Positions 42,052 to 49,368 of a stretch of DNA of 64,000 bases are shown piece by piece. Source of the DNA: DATJZG01 sp035499295 (GTDB lineage: Bacteria; Myxococcota; Myxococcia; Myxococcales; Anaeromyxobacteraceae); NCBI GenBank assembly GCA_035499295.1, contig DATJZG010000080.1, forward strand, positions 46,637-110,636, written 5' to 3'. Under the pieces are notes generated by a model, which saw only the letters and a list, made by a program, of their open reading frames with translations, searched no databases and was not told the DNA's origin. A program made the translations under genes and the position numbers. How positions within the stretch are numbered: position 1 is the first letter of the stretch; the number at the start of each line of letters is the position of its first letter.

Positions 42052-43215
42052 ATGCGCCCAAGGACCCTCTCCGCCTCTCCGCCCCGCGCCCCGCTCTGGT
42101 GCGCGGCGGCCGCGCTCGCGCTCGCGGCCGGCGGCGCCCGCGCCGAGGACCTCAAGGTCGGGGCCATCCTCTCCGTCACCGGGCCGGCGGCCTTCCTCGG
42201 GGCTCCCGAGGCGCGCTCTCTCGAGATGCTCGTCGACGATCTGAACGCCAAGGGCGGGGTGCGGGGGAGGAAGGTGGTGCTCCTGGTGAGGGACTCGGGC
42301 GGGGCGCCGGAGAAGGCCATCTCCTTCGCCCGGCAGCTCATCGACGAGGAGCGGGTGTTCGCCATCCTCGGCCCGTCCACCAGCGGCGAGACCATGGCCG
42401 TGAAGGCGATCGCCGAGCAGGCCCAGGTTCCCCTCGTCTCGCTGGCGGCGGCGGAGGTCATCGTCAACCCGGTGGCGCGCTACGTCTTCAAGACGGCGCA
42501 GAAGGACAGCCACGCGGTGATGAGGATCTTCGAGGAGATGAGGAGGCGCGGCATCACCCGCATCGCGGTCTTCTCCAGCAACACCGGGTTCGGCAAGGCC
42601 GGCAAGGAGCAGATCGAGAGGCTCGCGCCCGAGTACGGGATCGCCATCGCCCTGAACGAGGTCTACGACAAGGGGGCGACCGACCTCACCGCCGAGGCCA
42701 CCAAGCTGAAGGGCGCCAACGTCCAGGCGATGCTCAACTGGTCGATCGAGCCGGCCCAGTCGATCCTGGTGAAGAACGTCCGCCAGCTCGGGCTCTCCAT
42801 CCCCATCTACCAGAGCCACGGCTTCGGAAACCTGGCCTACGCCAAGGCAGCCGGCCCGGCGGCCGAGGGCGTCGTCTTTCCGCTCGGCCGCCTCCTCGTC
42901 GCCGACTCGCTCCCCGACGGACACCCGCAGAAGGCGCTGCTCGTCTCCTACCGGGACGCCTACCGGGCGCGGTACCACGAGGACGTGAGCGGGTTCGGCG
43001 GCTACGCCTTCGACGCCCTCCGGATCCTGGTCCGGGCCATCGACGAGGTGGGGTTCGATCGGGAGAAGGTCCGCAGCGCCATCGAGGGGCTGAAGGGGTT
43101 CGTGGGGACGAGCGGGGTGTTCTCCTTCTCCGCGGCCGACCACAACGGCCTCGACCTCGGCTCCTTCGAGATGTTGACGGTCAAGGACGGCCGGTTCGTC
43201 ATCCTGGAGAAGTAG
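42052..43215 (+). CDS. Branched-chain/aromatic amino acid-type ABC substrate-binding protein, copy 1
   Basis: Periplasmic binding protein of the LivJ/LivK family, 387 aa. A long n-region then hydrophobic signal (LWCAAAALALAAGGARA) is cleaved near ARA-ED. The mature part has the family start LKVGAILSVTGPAAFLGAPE, the ILGPSTSGETMAVKAIAEQ segment that lines the ligand alpha-carboxylate pocket, and SSNTGFGKAGKEQIERLAP. GGGGAGAACC precedes the ATG. It and the next gene are tandem duplicates. Ligand in this operon is likely an aromatic amino acid or aryl acid, from context. Confidence 0.92.
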   Translation: MRPRTLSASPPRAPLWCAAAALALAAGGARAEDLKVGAILSVTGPAAFLGAPEARSLEMLVDDLNAKGGVRGRKVVLLVRDSGGAPEKAISFARQLIDEERVFAILGPSTSGETMAVKAIAEQAQVPLVSLAAAEVIVNPVARYVFKTAQKDSHAVMRIFEEMRRRGITRIAVFSSNTGFGKAGKEQIERLAPEYGIAIALNEVYDKGATDLTAEATKLKGANVQAMLNWSIEPAQSILVKNVRQLGLSIPIYQSHGFGNLAYAKAAGPAAEGVVFPLGRLLVADSLPDGHPQKALLVSYRDAYRARYHEDVSGFGGYAFDALRILVRAIDEVGFDREKVRSAIEGLKGFVGTSGVFSFSAADHNGLDLGSFEMLTVKDGRFVILEK

Positions 43216-43254
43216 GAGGCCATCCGTGGCCGTTCCTCTTTCGGCGGAGAACAC

Positions 43255-44391
43255 ATGAGAGCCATCCGGATCCTGGCGGCGGCGGCGCTGTCGCTTCTGT
43301 CCCCGGCCCCGCAGGCGATGGACACCATCAGGGTGGGCGCCATCCTCGCCGTCACCGGCCCGGCCTCTTTCCTGGGCGCACCCGAGGCGCGCACCCTGGA
43401 GATGCTGGTGGCGGACGTGAACGCCCGGGGCGGCATCGGCGGGCGGAAGGTGGAGCTCGTCCTGAAGGACTCGGGCGGGAGCCCGGAGAAGGCCATCTCC
43501 TTCGCGAAGCAGCTCATCGAGGAGGAGCAGGTCTTCGCCATCATCGGCCCCTCCACCAGCGGTGAGACGATGGCGGTGAAGGGGATCGCGGAGGAGGGGA
43601 AGACGCTGCTGCTCTCGGCGGCCGCCGCCGAGGTCATCGTGAACCCGGTGGCTCCTCACGTCTTCAAGGTGGCCCCCAAGGACAGCTTCGCCGCCGAGGT
43701 CCTCTTCCAGCGCATGAAGAAGATGGGGATCACCCGCATCGGGTTCCTCTCCTCCAACACCGGGTTCGGGAAGGCGGGCAAGGAGCAGGTGGAGAGGCTC
43801 GCCCCGGGGTACGGGATCCAGGTGGCGGTGAGCGAGGTGTACGACAAGGCGGCCACCGACCTGACCGCCGAGGTCACCAAGCTCAAGGCAGCGAACGTGC
43901 AGGCGCTGCTCAACTGGTCCACCGAGCCCGCCCAGGCCATCGTCATCAAGAACGCGCGCCAGATCGGGCTCAAGATCCCCATCTTCCAGAGCCACGGCTT
44001 CGCCAACGTCCAGTACGCCCGCGCCGCCGGCGCCGCCGCCGAGGGGGTCATCTTCCCGGCGAGCCGGATCATGATCGCCGACGCGCTCCCCAAGGACCAC
44101 CCGCAGAAGGCGGTGATCGAGACCTACAAGAGAGCCTACGAGGCCCGCTACAAGGAGGAGGTGAGCACCTTCGGCGGCCACGCCTGGGACGCCTTCATGA
44201 TCCTGGCGAAGGCGGTGGAGCAGGCCGGCACCGACCGCGCCAAGGCCCGCCAGGCGGTGGAGGGCCTGCGGGGCTTCGCCGGCACCGCGGGGATCTTCAA
44301 CTTCTCCCCCGCCGACCACAACGGGCTCGACATCGAGGCCTTCGCGCTCCTCACCGTGAGGGACGGGCGCTTCGTCCCGCTCGGGCCGTAG
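43255..44391 (+). CDS. Branched-chain/aromatic amino acid-type ABC substrate-binding protein, copy 2
   Basis: Second periplasmic LivJ/LivK-type binding protein, 378 aa, about two-thirds identical to copy 1 by eye along the whole length. The signal peptide is shorter (MRAIRILAAAALSLLSPAPQ). IIGPSTSGETMAVKGIAEEG and SSNTGFGKAGKEQVERLAPG are shared, while the pocket segment reads LLLSAAAAEVIV where copy 1 reads PLVSLAAAEVIV. The duplication and divergence suggest two ligands feeding one permease. The ATG at 43255 is 39 bp after copy 1. Confidence 0.92.
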   Translation: MRAIRILAAAALSLLSPAPQAMDTIRVGAILAVTGPASFLGAPEARTLEMLVADVNARGGIGGRKVELVLKDSGGSPEKAISFAKQLIEEEQVFAIIGPSTSGETMAVKGIAEEGKTLLLSAAAAEVIVNPVAPHVFKVAPKDSFAAEVLFQRMKKMGITRIGFLSSNTGFGKAGKEQVERLAPGYGIQVAVSEVYDKAATDLTAEVTKLKAANVQALLNWSTEPAQAIVIKNARQIGLKIPIFQSHGFANVQYARAAGAAAEGVIFPASRIMIADALPKDHPQKAVIETYKRAYEARYKEEVSTFGGHAWDAFMILAKAVEQAGTDRAKARQAVEGLRGFAGTAGIFNFSPADHNGLDIEAFALLTVRDGRFVPLGP

Positions 44392-44413
44392 CGCCGGCGG
44401 CGCGGCCCGGGCC

Positions 44414-45307
44414 ATGACCCTCGAGCTGTTCCTGCAGTACCTGGTGGCGGGGCTGACCTACGGGTCGATCTACGCGGTCGTCGCCATCGGCTTCAACATC
44501 ATCTACAACGCCACCGGCATCATCAACTTCGCCCAGGGCGAGTTCGTCATGCTGGGGGGGATGATCGCGGTGTCGCTCGAGCGCGCCCTCCCCCTCCCGC
44601 TCGCGGTGGCGGGGGCGGTGGCCGCCACCGCCGCGGTGGGGGCGCTCGTCGAGGTGACCTTCATCCGCTGGCTCGCGAAGCCCTCGGTCCTGCGCCTCAT
44701 CGTCATCACCATCGGCGTCGCCATCCTGCTCCGGGAGGCGGCCCTCGCCCTCTGGGGCGAGGGAGTGCGCTCGCTCCCCTACTTCACCGGGAACGAGATC
44801 TCCTCCCTCTCCCTGGGAGGGGTGCACGTCTCCCCCCAGGTCCTGTGGGTGCTCGGGACCACCGCCCTCACCGTGGCCCTCCTCAACTACTTCTTCGGCC
44901 ACACCCTGCTCGGCTGGGAGATGCGCGCCTGCGCCGCCAACCGCGACGCGGCCGCCCTCTGCGGCATCCCCACCCGGAACCGGGTCACCCTCTCCTTCGT
45001 CCTCTCCGCCGCCATCGGGGCGCTCGCCGGGTGCGTCGTCTCCCCCATCACCTACACCTCCTACGCGGTGGGCGGCGGCCTCGCCATCAAGGGTTTCACG
45101 GTCGCCATCCTGGGCGGGCTCGGGAACAGCGCCGGGGCGGTGGGCGCCGGCCTGGCCCTGGGGGCGCTCGAGTCGCTCTCGGTGTCGGTGCTGCCGACCG
45201 CCTACAAGGACGTGGTCACGCTCTCCGTCCTCCTGCTCGTCCTCTTCCTCCGACCGGCCGGGCTGTTCGCGGGCCGCCAGGGCGCACGGCTCGGGGACCT
45301 CCGATGA
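44414..45307 (+). CDS. livH: LivH-type ABC permease
   Basis: Inner-membrane permease of the branched-chain amino acid type importer, 297 aa with about eight helices. LEFLQYLVAG-like start (TLELFLQYLVAGLTYGSIYA), FNIIYNATGIINFAQGEFVM and the cytoplasmic coupling segment MRACAANRDAAALCGIPTRN are typical of LivH. GGLGNSAGAVGAGLALGALE near the end is also conserved. Its stop overlaps livM by ATGA. It follows the second binding protein by 22 bp. Confidence 0.94.
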   Translation: MTLELFLQYLVAGLTYGSIYAVVAIGFNIIYNATGIINFAQGEFVMLGGMIAVSLERALPLPLAVAGAVAATAAVGALVEVTFIRWLAKPSVLRLIVITIGVAILLREAALALWGEGVRSLPYFTGNEISSLSLGGVHVSPQVLWVLGTTALTVALLNYFFGHTLLGWEMRACAANRDAAALCGIPTRNRVTLSFVLSAAIGALAGCVVSPITYTSYAVGGGLAIKGFTVAILGGLGNSAGAVGAGLALGALESLSVSVLPTAYKDVVTLSVLLLVLFLRPAGLFAGRQGARLGDLR

Positions 45308-46383
45308 CGGGCCGCCGGCGCTTCCAGATCGGGCTCTTCGCCGCGCTGGTGGTGGCGACCCAGGTGGCGGCGAGCGCCGCCGGCAAGGGCTTCTTCCTCA
45401 CCCAGCTCACCATGTCGGCGTACTACACCCTCGCCGTCCTGGGGCTCTCGCTCCTCATGGGCTACGCCGGTCAGATCTCGCTCGGCCAGGCCGGCTTCTT
45501 CGCCATCGGCGGCTACACCTCGGCGGCCCTCACCACCCTCGACCTCGCCCCGCAGCGCGGCAGCGCGCTCGTCGCGGCGCTCGCCCGGCTCCACCTGCTC
45601 TCCTCGCGGGCGGACCTCTACGGCGGCCTCGTCCTCTCGGTGTCCCCCTGGGCCGCCTTCGCCGTCGCCGTCCTCCTCGGGACCGCCGTGGCGGTGGCGC
45701 TCGGGCTGCCGCTCCTCCGCCTGCGGGGGCACTACCTCGCCATGGCCACCCTGGCCTTCGGCACCATCGTCTCGAGCGTCGCGGTCGGGACCGCGGCCCT
45801 GGGGGCAGCGGACGGGATCTCCGGGGTCCCGCCCTTCGCGGTCCTCCCCGGCCTGCGTGTCGGCGGGGAGGCGGCGGACCGGCTCGAGAACTACTACCTC
45901 GCCTGGGGGCTGGTGGCGCTCGCCATGCTCCTCCTGCTCAACCTGGTCCGCTCGCGGGCCGGGCGCGCGCTCGCGGCGATCCACGGCGCCGAGGACGCCG
46001 CCCGGGCGATGGGGGTGGACACGGGGAAGCTGAAGCTCCAGACCTTCGTGCTCTCCGGGGTGCTCGCCACCGTGGCCGGCGCGCTCCTCACCCACTACAA
46101 CGGCGGCATCGGGCCCTCCGAGGCCTCGGTGATGAAATCGGTGCGGCTCGTGGCCATCGTGGCGGTGGGCGGAATGGGGAGCCTGTGGGGAACGCTCTCG
46201 GCCAGCGCCGTCCTCCACTTCCTCTCGCTGCGCGGATACTTCGGGAGCTACGACGACGCCGTCTTCGGGGCGATCCTGGTCCTCGTCATGCTCTTCGCGC
46301 CCGACGGCATCCTCGGCGCCGACCTGCGCTCGCTCCTGGCGAGGCTCGCCGCCGGCCGCGGGAGCCCGGGAGAGGAGGCCTAG
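45304..46383 (+). CDS. livM: LivM-type ABC permease
   Basis: Second membrane subunit, 359 aa. Family motifs are ALTTLD-type first helices, LSLLMGYAGQISLGQAGFFA, LRLRGHYLAMATLAFGTIV, ALAAIHGAEDAARAMGVDTG as the coupling helix, and VGGMGSLWGTLSASAVLHFL near the C-terminus. It pairs with LivH to form the translocation path. It overlaps livH by ATGA and abuts livG: TAG is directly followed by the GTG of livG. Confidence 0.94.
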   Translation: MTGRRRFQIGLFAALVVATQVAASAAGKGFFLTQLTMSAYYTLAVLGLSLLMGYAGQISLGQAGFFAIGGYTSAALTTLDLAPQRGSALVAALARLHLLSSRADLYGGLVLSVSPWAAFAVAVLLGTAVAVALGLPLLRLRGHYLAMATLAFGTIVSSVAVGTAALGAADGISGVPPFAVLPGLRVGGEAADRLENYYLAWGLVALAMLLLLNLVRSRAGRALAAIHGAEDAARAMGVDTGKLKLQTFVLSGVLATVAGALLTHYNGGIGPSEASVMKSVRLVAIVAVGGMGSLWGTLSASAVLHFLSLRGYFGSYDDAVFGAILVLVMLFAPDGILGADLRSLLARLAAGRGSPGEEA

Positions 46384-47139
46384 GTGGCGCTGCTCGAGGT
46401 CGAGGGGGTCTCGAAGCGCTTCGGGGGGGTGCTGGCCCTGCGGGAGGTCACCTTCCGGGTGGAGCGCGGCAGCGTGAAGGCCCTCATCGGCCCGAACGGC
46501 GCGGGGAAGACCACCCTCTTCGACGTCCTCTCCGGCTTCCGCCCGCCGGACGCCGGGACGGTCCGCTTCCGCGAGCGGCGCGTCGACGGGTGGCCGCCGC
46601 ACCGAACCGCGGCGCTCGGGCTCTCTCGCACCTTCCAGAACCTGAAGCTCTTCCCCCACATGACCGCGCTCGAGAACGTGATGGTGGGGCGCCACCTGCG
46701 CAGCCGCGCCGGCTTCGCGGCGGGCATGCTCGGGCTGCCCTCCACCCGCCGCGAGGAGCGGGCCATCGCCGAGGCGGCGCGGGAGGCGATGGAGTTCACC
46801 GGCGTGGCGGCCCTGGCGGGCTCGCTGGCGGGGAGCCTCTCCTACGGCCAGCAGCGGGGCGTGGAGCTCGCCCGCGCGCTCGCCTCCGAGCCGGTGCTGC
46901 TCCTGCTCGACGAGCCGGCCGCTGGGCTCAACATGCGGGAGACCGCCGACCTGGCGGGGCTCATCGGACGCATCCGCGACCGGGGGGTGACGGTGCTGCT
47001 GGTCGAGCACGACATGTCGCTCGTGATGAGCGTCTCCGACGAGGTGGCGGTGCTGTCGTTCGGCGAGAAGATCGCAGACGCCGATCCGCGCTCGGTGCAG
47101 CGGGACCCGGACGTGGTCCGGGTCTACCTGGGGGAGTAG
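46384..47139 (+). CDS. livG: LivG-type ABC ATPase
   Basis: Cytoplasmic ATPase of the importer, 251 aa. Walker A GPNGAGKTTLFDVLSG, the LSYGQQRGVELARALAS signature, Walker B LLLLDEPAAGLN and the H-loop LLVEHDMSLVMSVSD are all intact. SRTFQNLKLFPHMTALENVM is the LivG-specific Q-loop region. GTG at 46384 follows the livM stop directly, and the livF ATG follows the livG stop directly. Confidence 0.95.
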   Translation: MALLEVEGVSKRFGGVLALREVTFRVERGSVKALIGPNGAGKTTLFDVLSGFRPPDAGTVRFRERRVDGWPPHRTAALGLSRTFQNLKLFPHMTALENVMVGRHLRSRAGFAAGMLGLPSTRREERAIAEAAREAMEFTGVAALAGSLAGSLSYGQQRGVELARALASEPVLLLLDEPAAGLNMRETADLAGLIGRIRDRGVTVLLVEHDMSLVMSVSDEVAVLSFGEKIADADPRSVQRDPDVVRVYLGE

Positions 47140-47889
47140 ATGCTGAGGGTCCGCAACCTCGACGTGGGGTACGGGAAGCTGCCGGTGCTGCGGCGCGTCT
47201 CGCTCCACGTGAACCCGGGGGAGATCGTGGCCATCCTGGGCGCGAACGGCGCCGGCAAGACCACGCTGCTGCGGACCGTCGCCGGGCTGAAGGAGGCGCG
47301 CGGCGGGGAGATCGCCTTCCGGGGGACGGAGAGCCGCGGCGCCCGCGCCGAGGAGATGGTGTCGCGCGGCTGCTCCCTCGTGCCCGAGGGCCGCCAGGTG
47401 TTCGCGTCCATGCCGGTCCGGGAGAACCTGCTCCTCGGCGGCTACGTCCAGGTCCGGCGCGGCCGGCGCCGCGAGGCACGCGCGGACCTGGAGCACGTGT
47501 ACCAGCTCTTCCCGGTGCTGCGCGAGCGCGCGCTGCAGCTGGCCGGGACGCTCTCCGGGGGGGAGCAGCAGATGCTCGCCATCGGCCGGGCCCTCATGGC
47601 CCGGCCGGCGCTGCTGATGCTCGACGAACCCTCGATGGGGCTCGCGCCGCTGGTGGTGAAGGACATCCTCTCCATCGTGGAGCGCATCAGTGCCGAGGGG
47701 ACGACGGTCCTCCTCGTCGAGCAGAACGCCAAGGGTGCGCTGCGCATCGCCCGCCGCGGCTACGTGCTCGAGACCGGGCGGATCGTGCTCGAGGGGAGCG
47801 CCGAGGAGCTGCTCGCCAACCGCGACGTGCAGCGCGCCTACCTGGGAGCCGAGGTGGAGCCGGAGACGGCGAAAGGCAGGGGACCATGA
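47140..47889 (+). CDS. livF: LivF-type ABC ATPase
   Basis: Second cytoplasmic ATPase, 249 aa. Walker A GANGAGKTTLLRTVAGL, the LSGGEQQMLAIGRALMARPA signature, LLMLDEPSMGLAPLVVKDI and LLVEQNAKGALRIARRGYVL are all canonical for LivF. Its stop overlaps the third paaK by ATGA, tying transport to CoA activation at the translational level. Confidence 0.95.
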   Translation: MLRVRNLDVGYGKLPVLRRVSLHVNPGEIVAILGANGAGKTTLLRTVAGLKEARGGEIAFRGTESRGARAEEMVSRGCSLVPEGRQVFASMPVRENLLLGGYVQVRRGRRREARADLEHVYQLFPVLRERALQLAGTLSGGEQQMLAIGRALMARPALLMLDEPSMGLAPLVVKDILSIVERISAEGTTVLLVEQNAKGALRIARRGYVLETGRIVLEGSAEELLANRDVQRAYLGAEVEPETAKGRGP

Positions 47890-49175
47890 CCTGGCAGCCC
47901 GACTGCGAGAGGATGGACCGCGAGGAGCTGGAGCAGCTGCAGCTGGAGCGGCTCGAGGCTACGGTGAGCCGCGTCTACCGGAACGTCCCCTTCTACCGGA
48001 AGCGCTTCGACGAGCTGCGCTTCGACCCGGAGGACCTCCGCTCGCTCGCCGACCTGCGCCGCCTGCCCTTCACCACCAAGCAGGACTTCCGCGAGAACCA
48101 TCCCTACGGCCTCTTCGCCGTCCCGCTGCGCGACGTGGTGCGGGTCCACGCCTCCTCGGGCACCACCGGCCTCGCCACCGCGGTGGGCTACACCCGCAAC
48201 GACCTCAAGACGTGGGCGGACCTGGTGGCCCGGGTGCTGGTCGCCGGCGGCGTCGGCAAGGACGACGTGGTGCAGGTGGCCTTCGACTACGGGCTCTTCA
48301 CCGGCGCCTTCGGCTTCCACCACGGCGCCGAGCGGCTGGGCGCCTCGGTGATCCCGGTCTCGAGCGCGAGCGCCAAGAGGCAGATCCAGATCATGCAGGA
48401 CTACCGCTCCACCGCGCTCGTCACCACGCCCAGCCACGGTCTCCTGCTCGCCGACGCCCTCCTCGAGGCGGGGATCGACCGCAACGCGCTCTCGCTGCGC
48501 TACGGCCTCTTCGGCGCCGAGCCCTGGTCGGAGTCCCTGCGCAAGGAGCTCGAGGAGAAGCTGCGGGTGCTGGCCACCGACAACTACGGCCTCTCCGAGG
48601 TGCTCGGCCCGGGGGTGTCGGCCGAGTGCCTGGAGCGCGACGGGCTCCACCTGGCGGAGGACCACTTCCTGGTGGAGGTGATCGACCCGGACACTCTCGA
48701 GCCCGTTCCGGAGGGGCAGGTGGGCGAGCTCGTCCTCACCACCTTGACCCGGGAGGCCCTGCCGGTCATCCGTTTCCGCACCCGCGACCTCACCTCGGTC
48801 TCCTCCGGCCCCTGCCCCTGCGGGCGCACGCTCGCGCGCATGAGCCGGGTGAAGGGGCGCACCGACGACCTCCTCATCGTGAAGGGGGCGCGGGTCTTCC
48901 CCTCCGAGATCGAGGCGGTGCTCTTCGAGATGGAGGGGACCGCCCCCCACTACCAGATCGTCCTCGACCGGAAGTCCGGGGAGGACCTGGCGACGGTGCT
49001 GGTGGAGGCCTCCGGCGAGCCAGGGGCACCGGGCCGGGCCGAGCTGCAAGCCGCCATCGAGCGCCGCCTGGCGCTCGAGCTGGGGGTGTCGGTCGCGGTG
49101 CGCCTGGTGGACGGGAAGACCCTCCAGCGCTTCGACGGCAAGGCGCGGCGCGTCATCGACAACCGGGCTTCTTGA
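47886..49175 (+). CDS. paaK: Phenylacetate-CoA ligase-like enzyme, divergent copy 3
   Basis: A 429-aa PaaK homologue whose ATG overlaps the livF stop. The fold and most motifs are present: NYGLSEVLGPGVS, LTTLTREALPVIRFRTRDL and LQRFDGKARRVID. But the P-loop reads SSGTTGLA instead of SSGTTGKP (about residues 90-97), the GGNT block is SASA (160-163), and the hinge is VKGARVFPSEIE instead of IRGVNVFPSQ. These changes lie at ATP- and substrate-contact sites. It is likely an active ligase with another acid, or one with altered nucleotide handling; it could also be a non-catalytic relative. It is the last gene of the transport part of the operon. Confidence 0.88.
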   Translation: MTWQPDCERMDREELEQLQLERLEATVSRVYRNVPFYRKRFDELRFDPEDLRSLADLRRLPFTTKQDFRENHPYGLFAVPLRDVVRVHASSGTTGLATAVGYTRNDLKTWADLVARVLVAGGVGKDDVVQVAFDYGLFTGAFGFHHGAERLGASVIPVSSASAKRQIQIMQDYRSTALVTTPSHGLLLADALLEAGIDRNALSLRYGLFGAEPWSESLRKELEEKLRVLATDNYGLSEVLGPGVSAECLERDGLHLAEDHFLVEVIDPDTLEPVPEGQVGELVLTTLTREALPVIRFRTRDLTSVSSGPCPCGRTLARMSRVKGRTDDLLIVKGARVFPSEIEAVLFEMEGTAPHYQIVLDRKSGEDLATVLVEASGEPGAPGRAELQAAIERRLALELGVSVAVRLVDGKTLQRFDGKARRVIDNRAS

Positions 49176-49295
49176 CGCATCGTGTTATCCCGGCCGGGCC
49201 CCGTGACGCCCCAAAGTACGCCTCCACAGGGTCGTCTCGGAGGGCGATGATTCCCTTTCGGAGGGCCCGCTAGAAGGGTTAGAAACGTGCGTTGA

Positions 49296-49323
49296 CCCAC
49301 GGTCGCCGGAGGGAGGCCGTGGG
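49296..49323 (+). promoter_or_regulatory. Hairpin in the leader of the lipase-porin operon
   Basis: CCCACGG (49296-49302) pairs with CCGTGGG (49317-49323) across 14 nt in the 193-bp gap before the lipase gene. TTGACC overlaps its left arm and could be a -35 box, but no good -10 box follows. The ATG at 49369 has GAGGAGG about 6 nt upstream. Confidence 0.25.
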
Positions 49324-49368
49324 ATTCGCGTACCCGCGCACCGTACCACCCATCGTCGAGGAGGCAGC

